A DNA stretch of 64,000 bases. Origin: Saccharum officinarum (lineage: Eukaryota; Streptophyta; Magnoliopsida; Poales; Poaceae). The notes below the pieces were generated by a model, which was not told where the DNA came from, did no database searches, and saw only the letters and a list, made by a program, of their open reading frames with translations. Made by a program: the position numbers and the translations under genes. This document shows, in pieces, positions 45,484 to 55,679 of this stretch. The stretch spans positions 7,974,191 through 8,038,190 of the forward strand of contig CM036223.1 of NCBI GenBank assembly GCA_020631735.1, read 5' to 3'. Each line of letters starts with the position of its first letter. Within the stretch, counting starts at the first letter, position 1.

Positions 45484-47130
45484 GACCACCCACCTCCTTG
45501 CTAATTTGAAGTGGTAGACTTGCCCACGGTTTATTTGGCTTAGATTTTTTTGGCCATGGCCACCTAGCTGTGAGCGCAAAGCCTGGAGATTTCAGGTCCA
45601 CAATTCCTAGTACCCCAAGTTCTTAAGAGCGACATACTTTAGGCCAAGCAATGAGATAATGTGCTCCATTTGCTTCCTTTCTGCCTCTCCAAACAAATGC
45701 TCTTCTAATTTTATCAATTGCCTTAATAGCCCACCGCGGTAGCTGAATTGCCATAGCTAAGTATACTAACATTGCAGTTAGGACATGTTGTACTTGCACC
45801 ACCCTTCCTGTCTTTGTCATCAGGTCTGCTTTCCATCTTGTCAGCTGGTCTGCTATTTTATCAATAATTGGCTAGAATTGGTTTTTGGTCAGCTTCTTGG
45901 TGGAGAGAGGCAGTCCAAGGTATTTGCAAGGAAATTCCTAAATCCCGCAGGGTAATAGACTTTGAATAAGTCCTAGATTTTCTTCAGAGCAATGGATTGG
46001 CATTACCTTACTTTTTTGCACATTTGTTTTGAGTCCAGTAGCTTCCCCAAAGAGCTGGAGCATTCTCAAAGTCAGAGTGATATCCGCCACTACAGGTTGA
46101 AGGAAGAGTGCTACATCATCAGCATATAAAGAAATTCTATGTTAAATTGGTCTTCTAGCCAGCAGTTGCAAGAGTCCTTCCTCTTCGGCCCGTGTGACCA
46201 TCTAGTTCAACACATCCATCACCAAGATGAAAAGCATTGGAGAAAGAGGATCTCCCTAGCGGAGCCCTCTCCTATGTTGAATAGTCTCTCTAGGACTACC
46301 ATTAAGGAGGACTTGAGTGGAAGAAGATGAAAGCAGTCCACAGAGAAGATCACACCATCGAGCACCAAAACCAAGCTTCCGGAGTACTTCCAAAAGGAAT
46401 GACCAATTCACTGAATCAAATGCCTTTGTGATATCCAATTTGAGGAGGATTCTTGGTTGTTTTTGGGAGTGCAAAAACTTCACAGTCTGCTACACTAACA
46501 TGAAGTTGTCCTAAATAAACCATTTTTGATAAAGGCGCTTTGATTGGGGGAAACCATTTCATCAAGATGACCAGCTAACTGGTTGGCCAGAATTTTAGTC
46601 ACTGGTTTAGCAAAACTGTGTACCAAACTAATGGGTCTAAAATCCTTTACTTAATCAGCCTCAGCATTCTTTGGGATTAGTGTGATATAGGCAGAATTCA
46701 GCATCCACAGGTTTTTGAACTTTTTCCCCAAATGGTGTGTAGAGCAGACATTATATCCCCCTTGATTACTGGCCAACAGGTCTTATAGAACTTTCCTGTG
46801 AACCTGTTAGGGCCTGGGGCCTTATCTGGTGGCAAGTCTTTGATGGTGTTCCAAACCTCCTCTTCCGTAAAAGGTATGTCCAAAGCCTCTAGATCATATT
46901 TAGGGATATTGAGGGCATCGAGATTTATGGTTCTTTTTGTATCACCAACTGTACCAATCAGGTTTGAGTAAAACTCAAAGATTTCAGTTGCCTTATCCTC
47001 ATGTGCAGTGAAGATGCGATCTCCCGCCTTCAATTTAGCAATGAAATTCTTCCTTTTCATATGCTGTGCATGCATATGAAATAATTTGGTATTGGCATCC
47101 CCTTCTTTAAGCCATCCTATTCAGGATCTT
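45484..47130 (-). pseudogene. LINE2 ORF2 reverse transcriptase
   Basis: Minus-strand fragments in order: WLKEGDANTKLFHMHA and FTEEEVWNTIKDLPPDKAPGPN (47130-46698), LVHSFAKPVTKILANQL and SPNQSAFIK (about 46640-46510), PRILLKLDITKAFDSVNWSFL (46483-46256), and the catalytic YADD at 46115-46126 (ISLYADDVALFLQP). WAIKAIDKIRRAFVWRGR follows at 45820-45623. Several frameshifts and stops separate them. Domain order matches plant L1 reverse transcriptase. Confidence 0.88.
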
Positions 47131-47408
47131 AGCCTAGCTATTGTTCTCATTAAAGAAGCCAGAGCAAGCGAGTGCTTCTTTAGGTTGTTGCGTAGCCACA
47201 CCTCAGATGGCTAGGGAGCACGACTGTCTTAGGCTATGTCTAGCTGGTGGACAATTTCTTTTGCTAGAGATAATTGGGAATTGATGTGGCCGATTCTCTT
47301 TTGACTCTAGCTCTGCAAGCCTTTTGCTGCTGCTTTAAATTTCAGGGATAAAGTTTCCAAGGGACAGCGACAGGGTTGAACAGAAGACCACACCTCTTCA
47401 ATGGTTTC
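47131..47408 (-). pseudogene. LINE2 ORF2 linker, eroded
   Basis: Between endonuclease and reverse transcriptase. No uninterrupted frame is present, but position and codon-like texture suggest the usual linker with several stops. Confidence 0.5.
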
Positions 47409-48188
47409 CTAGAATCCATCAAGACTGGGCCAAAAAGCTTCAAAATGGAAGCGTATTTTCCCTGGCAATCTATCACACAATCCGAGGACGAGCGGGCAGT
47501 GGTCGGAGTCATCGGAAGCTGAGCTCTGAAGGAGACAGTCAGGGAACATTTCCTCCCAGCCTAGAGAGCAGAACACTCTGTCAAGCTTTACCAAAGTAGG
47601 AGAAGCATTGGATGAGGAGCTAGACCATGTAAATTTGTGACCATGTAAGGGGATTTCATTAACCGCCATCTCATCAATCCATCTGTTGAGTCTTCCCATC
47701 ATTGCTCTATTCAAATTGTTGCTGTTTTTGTCTTCATCCTTATAGATGAGATTGAAGTCTCCTGCCACCATCCAAGGGCCTGTACATTGGGCGCGCACAT
47801 TACGCAGCTCTTGCAAGAATTGGATTTTTGCTTGATTATCTTGTGGCCCATACACACATGTCAACCACCGGGAGCCTCTATTATAAGAGTTGAACTGAAT
47901 AGATGCAGAAAAAGTATCCACTCTACTTGCATTGACTGTACCCAGGCAACTTCTCCAGGCAATTAAAATTCCCCCACTGGCTCCAACTGATTGCAGAGAT
48001 AAATAATTGCTATGAAAATTGCTACCCAGCATGGAGAGTACAATCTTCTGTGAAATTGCAGTCATTTTTGTTTCTTGTAAACAAACTACACCAATTTTGT
48101 AAGAGTTTACATTTATTCTGACGGCATCACATCTAGCTACTGAATTAAGCCCTCTTACATTTCAAATCAGTATATGTGATGGATCCAT
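47409..48188 (-). pseudogene. LINE2 ORF2 endonuclease domain
   Basis: ORF2 starts at the ATG at 48188. Its ninth codon is TGA (48162-48164), where Trp of the NVRGLN motif region is expected. The frame then reads VRGLNSVARCDAVR, VVCLQETKM (metal-binding Glu), VYGPQDN, WMVAGDFNLIY, GHKFTWSS, LVKLDRVFCS and SDHCPLVL (catalytic Asp-His). This is a complete APE-type fold apart from that stop. Confidence 0.88.
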
Positions 48189-48231
48189 TAAGAGAGAGAG
48201 TCAAAACGACCACATAAAAGAAAGTCCATCA

Positions 48232-48927
48232 TCAAACCAGACATTCGATTGGCTCCTCAACAGGGACATCATCCAGAGAAAGCCATCCAAAGAGAGCAGC
48301 CAATGCCCTGATGTGCAGGGGTGACAGAGGTTGTTGAAATCGTTGTGCGTACTCCTTCAAAATGTGTTGGCTGAGTTGCTCCCTTTCTTCTTCCAAATCA
48401 AAATCCAGGGCCCGTCGGGTGGCACAGGACTCGAAGATTTGCCATCCCTCTACGTCGGGAGCTACGACATGACGTGGCTGGGCATAGGCTTGGCGTCGAG
48501 GAGGAGGGAGGAGAACCACTGTGGGGCCTCTTGAAACGCCAGCCACCGCGCCCGACAGCGCAGCATCCACTGCGGACGCCCCAACCGCCGCGGGCGCGCG
48601 AGCTGCCGCTAACGCCGCCAAGGGGCAGGTCCTGTGGAGGACAGCACGATATTGCGGTAGGAGTGAGTGGAGCCATGAGAACTTGACGCCAACGGGCTAC
48701 GGTCGTTCCACCGCTCCCGCTTGGAGCGGCCACAAGGGGCGAACACCACCGCGAGCGGGGACAAGGTGGAGGTGGAAACCGATGCCTGAGGAGAGGAGGA
48801 AGCTACGCATGCAGCCGTGGAGGTGGTCACCGGACCCGGGGCGGGCGCCGGCGAGGGGCTTGGGGAGGTGGGATGTCGGGAGAGGAGAGGACGGAAGCCA
48901 TCTCGTCGCACCACTACCTTTTTCCAC
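48232..48927 (-). pseudogene. LINE2 5' leader and reduced ORF1
   Basis: A GC-rich leader from 48927 is followed by a 129-codon frame (48621-48232). Its tail, DLEEEREQLSQHILKEYAQRF through PIECLV, resembles the C-terminal segment of plant LINE ORF1 proteins. No CCHC or DUF4283 segment is present, so most of ORF1 seems deleted. The other-strand frames here are GC-driven shadows. Confidence 0.6.
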
Positions 48928-49048
48928 AACCTGAATCTGTGCAGCACCTTTTCTTTGCATGTGTTGTTGCCAAGCAAATGTGGATTTACATGTCTGAAGT
49001 TTGTGATAGAGAAGTAGGCATGAATTTTCTATCTATTGGTCAGATGTG
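48928..49048 (+). pseudogene. LINE1 ORF2 zinc-binding tail, after LINE2
   Basis: Begins with the second AACCTGAATCT copy and reads PESVQHLFFACVVAKQMW, completing the Cys/His cluster started at 30390-30419 (CLFCTEPES). It ends at 49048 against a gypsy LTR. Confidence 0.85.
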
Positions 49049-49795
49049 TGTAACACCCTAAATTTCGTTTTCCAAATTTAGTAATAAATTTGAGTATTTA
49101 TTTTTTTTTTGTGCATTTAACATAGGCCAAATAATAATTTTTGTGTAAATTAAAAATTAATATAAGGGTTTGAAACTTGTTTGGTGCATTCATGCTGGAG
49201 CATAGAATTTTTGCTTGAGTGTAAGCCTAGTCTGCTTGGGGTTAAATTCAAATTTGATTTGAATTTAATCTTGGTTCTCAGCTTTAAAAAAATAAAAAGG
49301 CTTTTCTTTTTATCTTTTCCTTCTTCCCCGTTTTTGGCCCCGCGCCTGTAAGCAGTCCAGCCCGGCCACCTCTTCTTTCCTGCGCTCCTGCCTAGGCTTG
49401 TCCCCGCTCGTAGCCCAGCAGCCTCCCTGGCTCGCCCTGCTCCCGCCCCACCCGTCCTCCTTCCTCCTTCGTGCGCGCTTGGCCCAAATCGGTGCCCCTC
49501 TTGGCCCGTCTAGTGGCCTGCTCGGCGGCCCGGGTGGACGGCCCGCAGATCCCCCAACGCAAGCAGCTGGCCCGCTCGCCCTCACCCTCTCCCTCTCTTC
49601 TCTCGCTGCACCTTGGGCCCCGCTCGTCAGCCGCACCCACACTCCTTCCTACGCTCACCGGCCATGCCGACCTGCTTTGAAGCTCTCCTTCACTCCCTCC
49701 TTCAAAGCCCGAGTGAAGAGGGGTCATCAAGGGCATCTTCAAGCCCGCCATCACGCCAGGCGTTAATCGCCCACGCATTAGCCGCGCTCGCCCAC

Positions 49796-49803
49796 CTATA
49801 AAG
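49796..49803 (+). promoter_or_regulatory. family A LTR TATA box
   Basis: CTATAAAG within CCACCTATAAAGCCCCCGCC, followed by a C/T-rich leader. It resembles a strong plant core promoter in the LTR. Possible splice-like signals (about 49939 and 50012) follow. Confidence 0.55.
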
Positions 49804-51748
49804 CCCCCGCCGAGCCGTTTTTCTCCCCTTCCGCTCTCTTCTTGCACGAGCTCACTTCCTCTCCCAATTCTGCCGCCCCAGAGCTCGATCACCATTGCAA
49901 GCACGTCCCGGAGCTTCATCGAGCCTTGCCGTGTCCGTAGGTTCCTTTTCCCCTCCGTTTTGCCCTATAATTTCTTGAATCCGAGCTCACCCGTGACCTT
50001 CTCTTTCTCTAGACCGCCGCCGTCGTCTTCAGTCTGCCTCGGAGCACTCGTGGACGCCACGAACCTCTCAGTCGAGCCCGCGGTATATCCCTCTCTCTCG
50101 CCGTGCCCTCTCTTCTCCTTCCCATGCACGGAACCACCGTACCGGCGAGGTCCACATCTTGCGGCAATGGCGCCGCCGCGGGAGCCATTGCTCCGCTGTG
50201 CTCTTTGCCTCTCTTTTTCACCGCATCGAGTTCACGTTGTTGCGCTCGTCATCCCGGTGCTCTCTCTTTGGAAAACGGTGGCTGAAATCGCCATACCGGC
50301 GTGCGCCGCCATGCTCCAGTCGTCACCGGCCATGGCGCCACCGTCGTGGACTTCTTCCCCGGCGAGCCACCGCCTTCAACATGCGTGCGCCATTCGATCA
50401 TGAACGTGTGGTCGCGATTAGATCATACCCCTTCGGGGTTATGACCAGTCCACCGTGGGCCATGGACCCAGCGCACCGCGCTCATGTCAGCGCGTCCACA
50501 CGCACAGTGGTGGACCGAGCCAACCCGCGCCCGCCACGTGGTGCTGACATCAGCAGCGACGCGGTCAACCACGGTCAGCCGAGCACCTTTTGCACTTAAG
50601 CCCCTAGATTTTTCAACAATCAACCCGCCATCCAACCCAGTTCAAAATGATTTCTGTTTTCTTTTGGTTTAGCCCCTTATCTTTTGAAAAATAGGACCTG
50701 CTGTCCAAGCCGCGTGGAAAATTCAAAATAAATTCATTTAAATTCAAAATTGACTTCAGTTTATTTATAGAAATGCCACTAGACCTTATTTTATGCATAA
50801 CTTTCATGTTTTAACTCCGATTTGAGTGATTCTTGCGCTCACGTGTTCGTAGCAATTCATAGAATAGTTTTATAAGATTTTTAATCTCTGTTTACACTAT
50901 TTGGTGTACTGTTCTAATAGAAAGTTATTTGTTTGCATGTGATGCTTGGAATGGATGCTTGTATGTTGATGATGATCACGATTCAGGTGTAATTTCTTCA
51001 TGGTTTCCGAGCAGCATATAATTGGATATCTGTACCATCAGCAAGCAAGTCTCTTTGAGAAAGGCAAGTGTAACAAGGAATTCCTTGCACCTATTCATTA
51101 TATACAATTCATTCATGCATGTGTCTAAATTTGAAATACCTTAAGGACTTTACCTAGCATATCTTGTACTATATATCCTTGTTACCTATGGGGTAGTTGC
51201 ATGTTAAGTTGGTGCTGCTTCGCATAACCAACATTAATTAAATAAGATGACTAATGATATATGCAATTCCATAGAATGATGCTTTTAGCAATAGTTAGGT
51301 AAAGGGGGCTAGAGCACGGGGTTTTGGTGCTCTAAATACCTCTCCATAAGGACTCAATCTTAAAGTGGCAACCTAGGAGGAATAGTACAGCCATGAGGAC
51401 TATATGGCTTTAGTCTTAGCCAAGTACCCTGATCTGTTCTAATTTGTTAGTAGCTTACCGAAAGGGCAAGAAGGGGTACCATGGTGATTATGGTCTCGGT
51501 CTTGTAAGGTGTGTGCTGGACAAGGTTGAGGTGTGCCACCTTAAAGGAAGATCTCCATGACTCTTGGGAGACTGAAACCTTAGTGGCTGCTACTTATTAG
51601 AATGACTGGCGAAAAGCTTCATAGTGACCCCTGCTGACTTACCTCGGAAGTGGGTCTAGAGGCTGATCACCTCATCATAGGGAGGATCACGACTCATGGT
51701 GAAAGTGTACACACTCTACAGAGTTTTATCAAACTGATATATCAGTCG

Positions 51749-51753
51749 GGCTC
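51749..51753. repeat. target-site duplication of nested element, left (GGCTC)
   Basis: Identical to 55385-55389 on the other side of the 3631-bp element. Confidence 0.88.
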
Positions 51754-52150
51754 TGTCGACAAAATGTGGTCGGCAGTCCATCGAGGGGTATGCCCATGAT
51801 GGTGATTTGTCGGTAGACAGGTGCGCAAGACACGAACCGGATGGTAACAGGACACAAGACACAAGATTTATACAGGTTTAGGCCGTCAGCATGACGTAAA
51901 ACCCTACATCCTATGCTCTGTTATATTGTATTGAGTTATGTGGTGTATGACCTGTCCTCTAGGGGACCCTTGCCCCTCCTTATATACTCTGAAGGAACAA
52001 GGTTACAAGTAAAGTATTCCATCTGGTACTATTATAATATCTAGTACAGCCTATAATCTTGCGATGTATGTCTTGATCTTATGGGCCGGGCCACCTTAGA
52101 CGGTGCAGCCCATGTACCATCTTGTGGTACCGGAGGTTTATACCCCCGCA
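51754..52150 (-). repeat. 3' LTR of the non-autonomous element
   Basis: 397 bp, aligned end to end with 54987-55384 with scattered substitutions. TATA at about 51979-51988 on the minus strand. Confidence 0.88.
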
Positions 52151-52165
52151 GCTAGTCCCCGAGCG
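52151..52165 (-). promoter_or_regulatory. polypurine-like tract
   Basis: Minus-strand CGCTCGGGGACTAGC directly before the 3' LTR. The same CGGGGACT words recur through 52450-52960. Confidence 0.55.
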
Positions 52166-53019
52166 CCATATATTCTGATGCGACACGTCGTCTTGACCTT
52201 CTCCGAACAGTGAGGCTTGAGTCCTTGACGTCTTTGACCAGTCAAAGCGGCATCCGAGCAGTTGTTGCAAGCGTTGTTGCTAGAGAAGTAGGTTATCCGA
52301 AGAATGTATGGTGCTCTTGAGAAAACAAAAAGATTTCTCCTTCCTGGAAAGTATGCCCACTTGGATTTCTATGAAGAAATATAAGTCTTGAAGCGTAGCG
52401 TCTTTGATCATCAGAGCTGTAGGGGTCAAAAAAACAAGCACATTCACCGCAAGGTGAAGTCTGCCCACTTAGTCCCCGAGCCTAGTAGTAGGTGACGTAG
52501 GCACGTGGTGCTAGGGTCTTAAATAAATAGAGCCCAAAGTCTTTAAAAACTCGATACTGAAATGCACTAGCAGGTGCATCGTACCAATGTAGTCCCCAAG
52601 CTTGCTGGAAGGTGAAGTATAATCCTTGTAGTAAGGTCTAAGAAAATAATGACCTCTTAACTGTATGTGAGTCAAATTTCACATGTAGCCGAGGAAATCA
52701 GGTCTCGAGCTATGGGCCTCAAGTTGTGGTCGAAGAGTGGTCGAAGCAGTCCTTGAGCACAGCGTGAGACGCAGTCGACGAATCCTCGAGCACTGGTCGA
52801 GTGGTCAAAGGCGCAGTCCTCGAGCGCTGGTTGGGTGGTTGAGGAAGAAGTCCCCGAGCGCTGGTTAGGTGGTCGAGGAGGCAGTCCCCAAGCACAGCAT
52901 GAGGTGTGGTTGACAAGTCCCCGAGCATGGTCGATGAGTATAACGTGCTTGGTGGTCTAAGACAAGCTATGTTTGCCAGACCAGTCCTCGAGCATGGCTA
53001 GAGACATGGTTCGAGCGAC
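52166..53019 (-). other. interior with dispersed GTCCCCGAGC repeats
   Basis: Non-coding. Degenerate repeats of AGTCCCCGAGC plus GGTCGAGTGGTCGAGG-like words are spaced roughly 40-60 bp apart at 52700-52930. The short open frame at 52719-52928 merely translates them. Confidence 0.6.
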
Positions 53020-54065
53020 GAGAGCGCGGCAACGATGAGCGACGAGAGCTCGGCGAGGAGCGGTGAGAGCTCAGCGAGAGCTTGGCGAGGAGCAGCGAGA
53101 GGTCGACGAGGAGCGGTGAGAGCTCAGCGAGAGCTCAGCTAGAGGTCGATGACGAGCGACGAGAGGTCGGCGAGAGCTCGGCGACGAGTGGCGAGAGCTC
53201 GGCGAGGAGTCCTCGGCATGGCTAGAGACGTGGTCAAGCAGCAAGAGCTTGGCGACGAGCCTGACGAGGAGCGACGAGAGCTCGGAGAGGAGTCCCTAGC
53301 GTTGGCGGAGACATGGTCGAGCAGCAAGAGCTTGACGATGAGCCTGACGAGGAGCGATGAAAGCTCAGCGAGAAGTGGTGAGAGCTCAGCGAGAGCTCGG
53401 TGAGAGCTCGGCGATGAGCGGCGAGAGCTCAGCGAGGAGTCTTTGGCGTGGCCAGAGACATGGTCGAGCAGCGAGAGCTCGGCGACAAGCCAGACGAGGA
53501 GCGACGAGAGCTCGACGAGGAGTCCCCAGCATGGCCGAAGACGTGGTCGAGCAGCGAGAGCTCGGCGATGAGCCTGACGAGAGCTCGGTGAGAGCTCAGC
53601 GACGAGTGGCAAGAGCTCGACGAGGAGTCTCCGGCATGGCCGGAGACATGGTCGAGCAGTGAGAGCTCGGCGATGAGCCTAACGAGGAGCAACGAGAGCT
53701 CGGCGAGGAGTCCCTAGCGTGGCCGGAGACGTGGTCGAGCAACGAGAGATCGGCGACGAGCGACGAGCAGCGAGAGCTTGGTGAGGAGCAGTGAGAGCTC
53801 GACAATGAGCCGCGAGAGCTCGGCGACGAGCGGCGAGAGCTCGGCGAGAGCTCGGTGACGAGCGGCGAGAGCTCGGCGACGAGCAGCGAGAGCTCGGCGA
53901 CGAGTCCTCGGTGTGGCTAGAGACATGGTCGAGCTGCGAGAGCTCAGTGATGAGCCTGACGAGGAGGGACGAGAGCTCGGCGAGGAGTCCTCAGCGTGGC
54001 CGGAGACATGGTCGAGCAGCGAGAGCTTGGCAACAAGCTTGATGAGGAGCGATGAGAGCTCGGTG
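53020..54065. repeat. GAGAGCTCGGCGACGAGCGG tandem-repeat block
   Basis: About 1 kb built from 20-24-bp subunits with GAGAGCTCGGCGA at their core. These are organised in a higher-order unit of roughly 80-150 bp that also carries GTCC(C/T)(C/T)(A/G)GC(A/G)TGGCC(G/A)GAGAC and GTGGTCGAGCAG. Repeated open frames on both strands (for example ones rich in ELSPSSR or GEESSAR) are translations of the repeat, not genes. Confidence 0.9.
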
Positions 54066-54960
54066 AAGATACTGCAATATATATATGTAGAACAGTTTAG
54101 TTTATTGTAAAGTTGTGCCTCGTCATCAGGCAAGTTTGTAATAATGTACTGTTGTGACAATGTAAGCTTGTTTGTATTTTTGTGGAAAAAACGTTTAAAG
54201 CTAGTATATTGTGTGGAAGATAACTAAGTTAGAACATATAAGTGTTCTATTTTAGTTGTATCAGTTAGTAGACGCATCATCCTGTAGAATCCATACGGCC
54301 CCAGTCGGATTTACGGTCCGAGTGCAAGGCACAGAGCCTGTTCACACGTAAGAGCGCACAGGTCATACTAGGGAGCGCCCGTCGACCACCCGGAGCATAG
54401 AGAGCGGGTCCCGTGCACGCGTAGGGAGAAGCCGAAGACGGGACTGGCTCCGAGAACTCAAGAAAGGATGGTACTCTGTCAACTGGTCTTTTATAAAATA
54501 TTAATAGAAAGTGATCTTCAGGTAAGCACGTTAGAGTGGTTGGAAGAAATTGTATTAAATACAAATATTGGAAGTATATTTATCTTTGGATATAAATTTG
54601 GTCGGTGGCGATGAAGTTGTCGTAGCGCCTTTCCTTGCGGCGATTATTATTGCGACGTGGCAGGTGGTCGAGGCAAGAGGTCGTGGTCGTAGTCGGAGCA
54701 TGTTGGAACTGGTCTCCTGTCACTGAAGCCGCCGAGTCCATCGTTGTCGAGTTAATTCTCGATATTAATCCCAGCAGGCTCCAGGGCGATGTTAGCAAAG
54801 TAGATCATAAATGAGAGAGATGTTGTTACATGCATAAAACTCAATCTGTATTAAATATTCAAAGAAAAGACTGATCCAAACAACAATGTAGAATGACTCA
54901 CCCGGTTTTTAGTAGAGAATTAATGAAAAAATTCCCATCTGGCTCGCCTAGGAGTCTGTA
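54066..54960 (-). other. 5' interior of the non-autonomous element
   Basis: Non-repetitive, non-coding sequence between the repeat block and the 5' LTR, likely the leader/packaging region. Short frames at 54277-54798 have no domain. Confidence 0.5.
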
Positions 54961-54986
54961 CGCACACCCCCTACCTGGCACGCCAC
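54961..54986 (-). promoter_or_regulatory. primer-binding-site region
   Basis: Minus-strand GTGGCGTGCCAGGTAGGGGG immediately after the LTR end. This word is typical of a widespread group of grass gypsy elements. I could not assign the tRNA with certainty. Confidence 0.6.
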
Positions 54987-55384
54987 TGTCGATGAAACGT
55001 GGTCGATAGTCTACCGAGGGGTATGCCTAAGGTAGTAATTTATCGGTAGACAGGTGCGTAAGACACGAATCGGATGGTAACAAGACACAAGACACAAGAT
55101 TTATACAGGTTTAAGCCGTCAGCATGACGTAAAACCCTACATCCTGTGCTTTGTTATATTATATTGAGTTATGTGGTGTATGACCTGTCCTCTAGGGGAC
55201 CCTTGTCCCTCCTTATATACTCCGAAGGAACAATGTTACAAGTAAAGTATTCCATCTAGTACTATTACAATATCTAGTACAACTTATAATCTTACAATGT
55301 ACGTCTTGATCTTACGGGTCAGACCACCTTAGACGGTGTGGCCCATGTACCATCTTATGGTACCGAGGGTTTATACCCCTCACA
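54987..55384 (-). repeat. 5' LTR of the non-autonomous element
   Basis: 398 bp; TATA GTATATAAGG at 55211-55220 on the minus strand, followed by AGGGACAAGGGTCCCC. The terminal CA/TG is intact, TGTGAGGGG... on the element strand. Confidence 0.88.
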
Positions 55385-55679
55385 GGCTCATGAACACGAG
55401 CGACCTGGATCCTTTATGATTAGAGGTTATATGGATGGTTTGGGAATGATCTTAATATTGACTAATATTACTTTCCGCTTGGGATGGTTTATCACTAAAG
55501 TAGCAATATAGGTTTAATAAAACTTGACCAACTAAAATTGCTAACCATAGTACACTGAGTCAAAAGCCTTTGAGCCTTCATAAAGCCCTTTGTTATATTT
55601 GCTAAGCATGGTGCGCTTACGCTTGCCTTCTCTATCAACAAACAAAAATCCCGGATAGGTACCAGATGATGGAGCCTAT
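55385..55679 (+). repeat. family A gypsy LTR, second part
   Basis: Resumes with the second GGCTC and runs to CCTAT, where the family B LTR begins. It includes CCGGATAGGTACCAGATGATG. No LTR end is visible. Confidence 0.6.

Larger units (their letters stand above)
30420..48927 (-). mobile_element. LINE2: full-length-like L1-type LINE, split by Copia-2
   Basis: Minus-strand LINE with an 11-bp target duplication, poly(A) remnant and a 3' end (about 30425-30470) reading ACAATGATACGTAGCTCTCC, a 3' end typical of grass LINEs. Its own sequence is 48927-45484 plus 31437-30420, about 4.5 kb. The 5' end is a GC-rich leader and reduced ORF1; ORF2 carries endonuclease, reverse transcriptase and zinc-binding domain. 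Several frameshifts and stops make it inactive. Confidence 0.9.
16500..49048 (+). mobile_element. LINE1: L1-type LINE, split by Copia-1 and LINE2
   Basis: LINE1 segments are about 16500-19991, 28003-30419 and 48928-49048. Order is ORF1 with two CCHC knuckles, ORF2 endonuclease, reverse transcriptase, then zinc-binding domain. The coding sense runs across both insertions: LRRL before and AR/GW after Copia-1, and CTEPES before with PESVQHLFFAC after LINE2. The right end is cut by a gypsy LTR at 49049, so the LINE 3' tail is not contiguous here. The left boundary is unresolved between 16068 and about 16600. Multiple stops and frameshifts make it inactive. Confidence 0.85.
49049..51753 (+). repeat. 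family A gypsy LTR, first part
   Basis: Starts TGTAACACCCTAAATTTCG, a common start of large Tekay/Del-like chromovirus LTRs. It contains a GC-rich block (49330-50600) with a TATA box. Its continuation after the nested element is 55385-55679. The true 3' end lies beyond the family B insertion, outside the window. Numerous open frames in the GC-rich block are compositional. Confidence 0.65.
51754..55384 (-). mobile_element. non-autonomous LTR retrotransposon with tandem-repeat interior
   Basis: A 3631-bp element with about 397-bp LTRs (51754-52150 and 54987-55384), TG...CA ends and a GGCTC target duplication. Element orientation is minus: LTR TATA boxes (GTATATAAGG) point that way, and a primer-site-like GTGGCGTGCCAGGTAGGGGG follows the right-hand LTR. 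A polypurine-like CTCGGGGACTAGC precedes the left-hand LTR. No gag or pol is encoded. It must have been mobilised by another gypsy element. Confidence 0.88.

Noticed and set aside
48398..50672. Cluster of overlapping GC-rich open frames (for example 48521-48934, 49392-49919, 49960-50599)
   Set aside because: Open on several frames of both strands at once, with Pro/Ala/Arg/Ser-rich content and no domain. They coincide with the LINE2 leader and a GC-rich LTR leader.
53139..53805. Long open frames on both strands in the tandem-repeat block that look like Ser/Leu-rich or Arg/Glu-rich proteins
   Set aside because: They repeat the same short translation with the DNA period, lie inside a non-autonomous LTR element, and match no protein family. 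They are artefacts of GC-rich repeats whose units lack stops.
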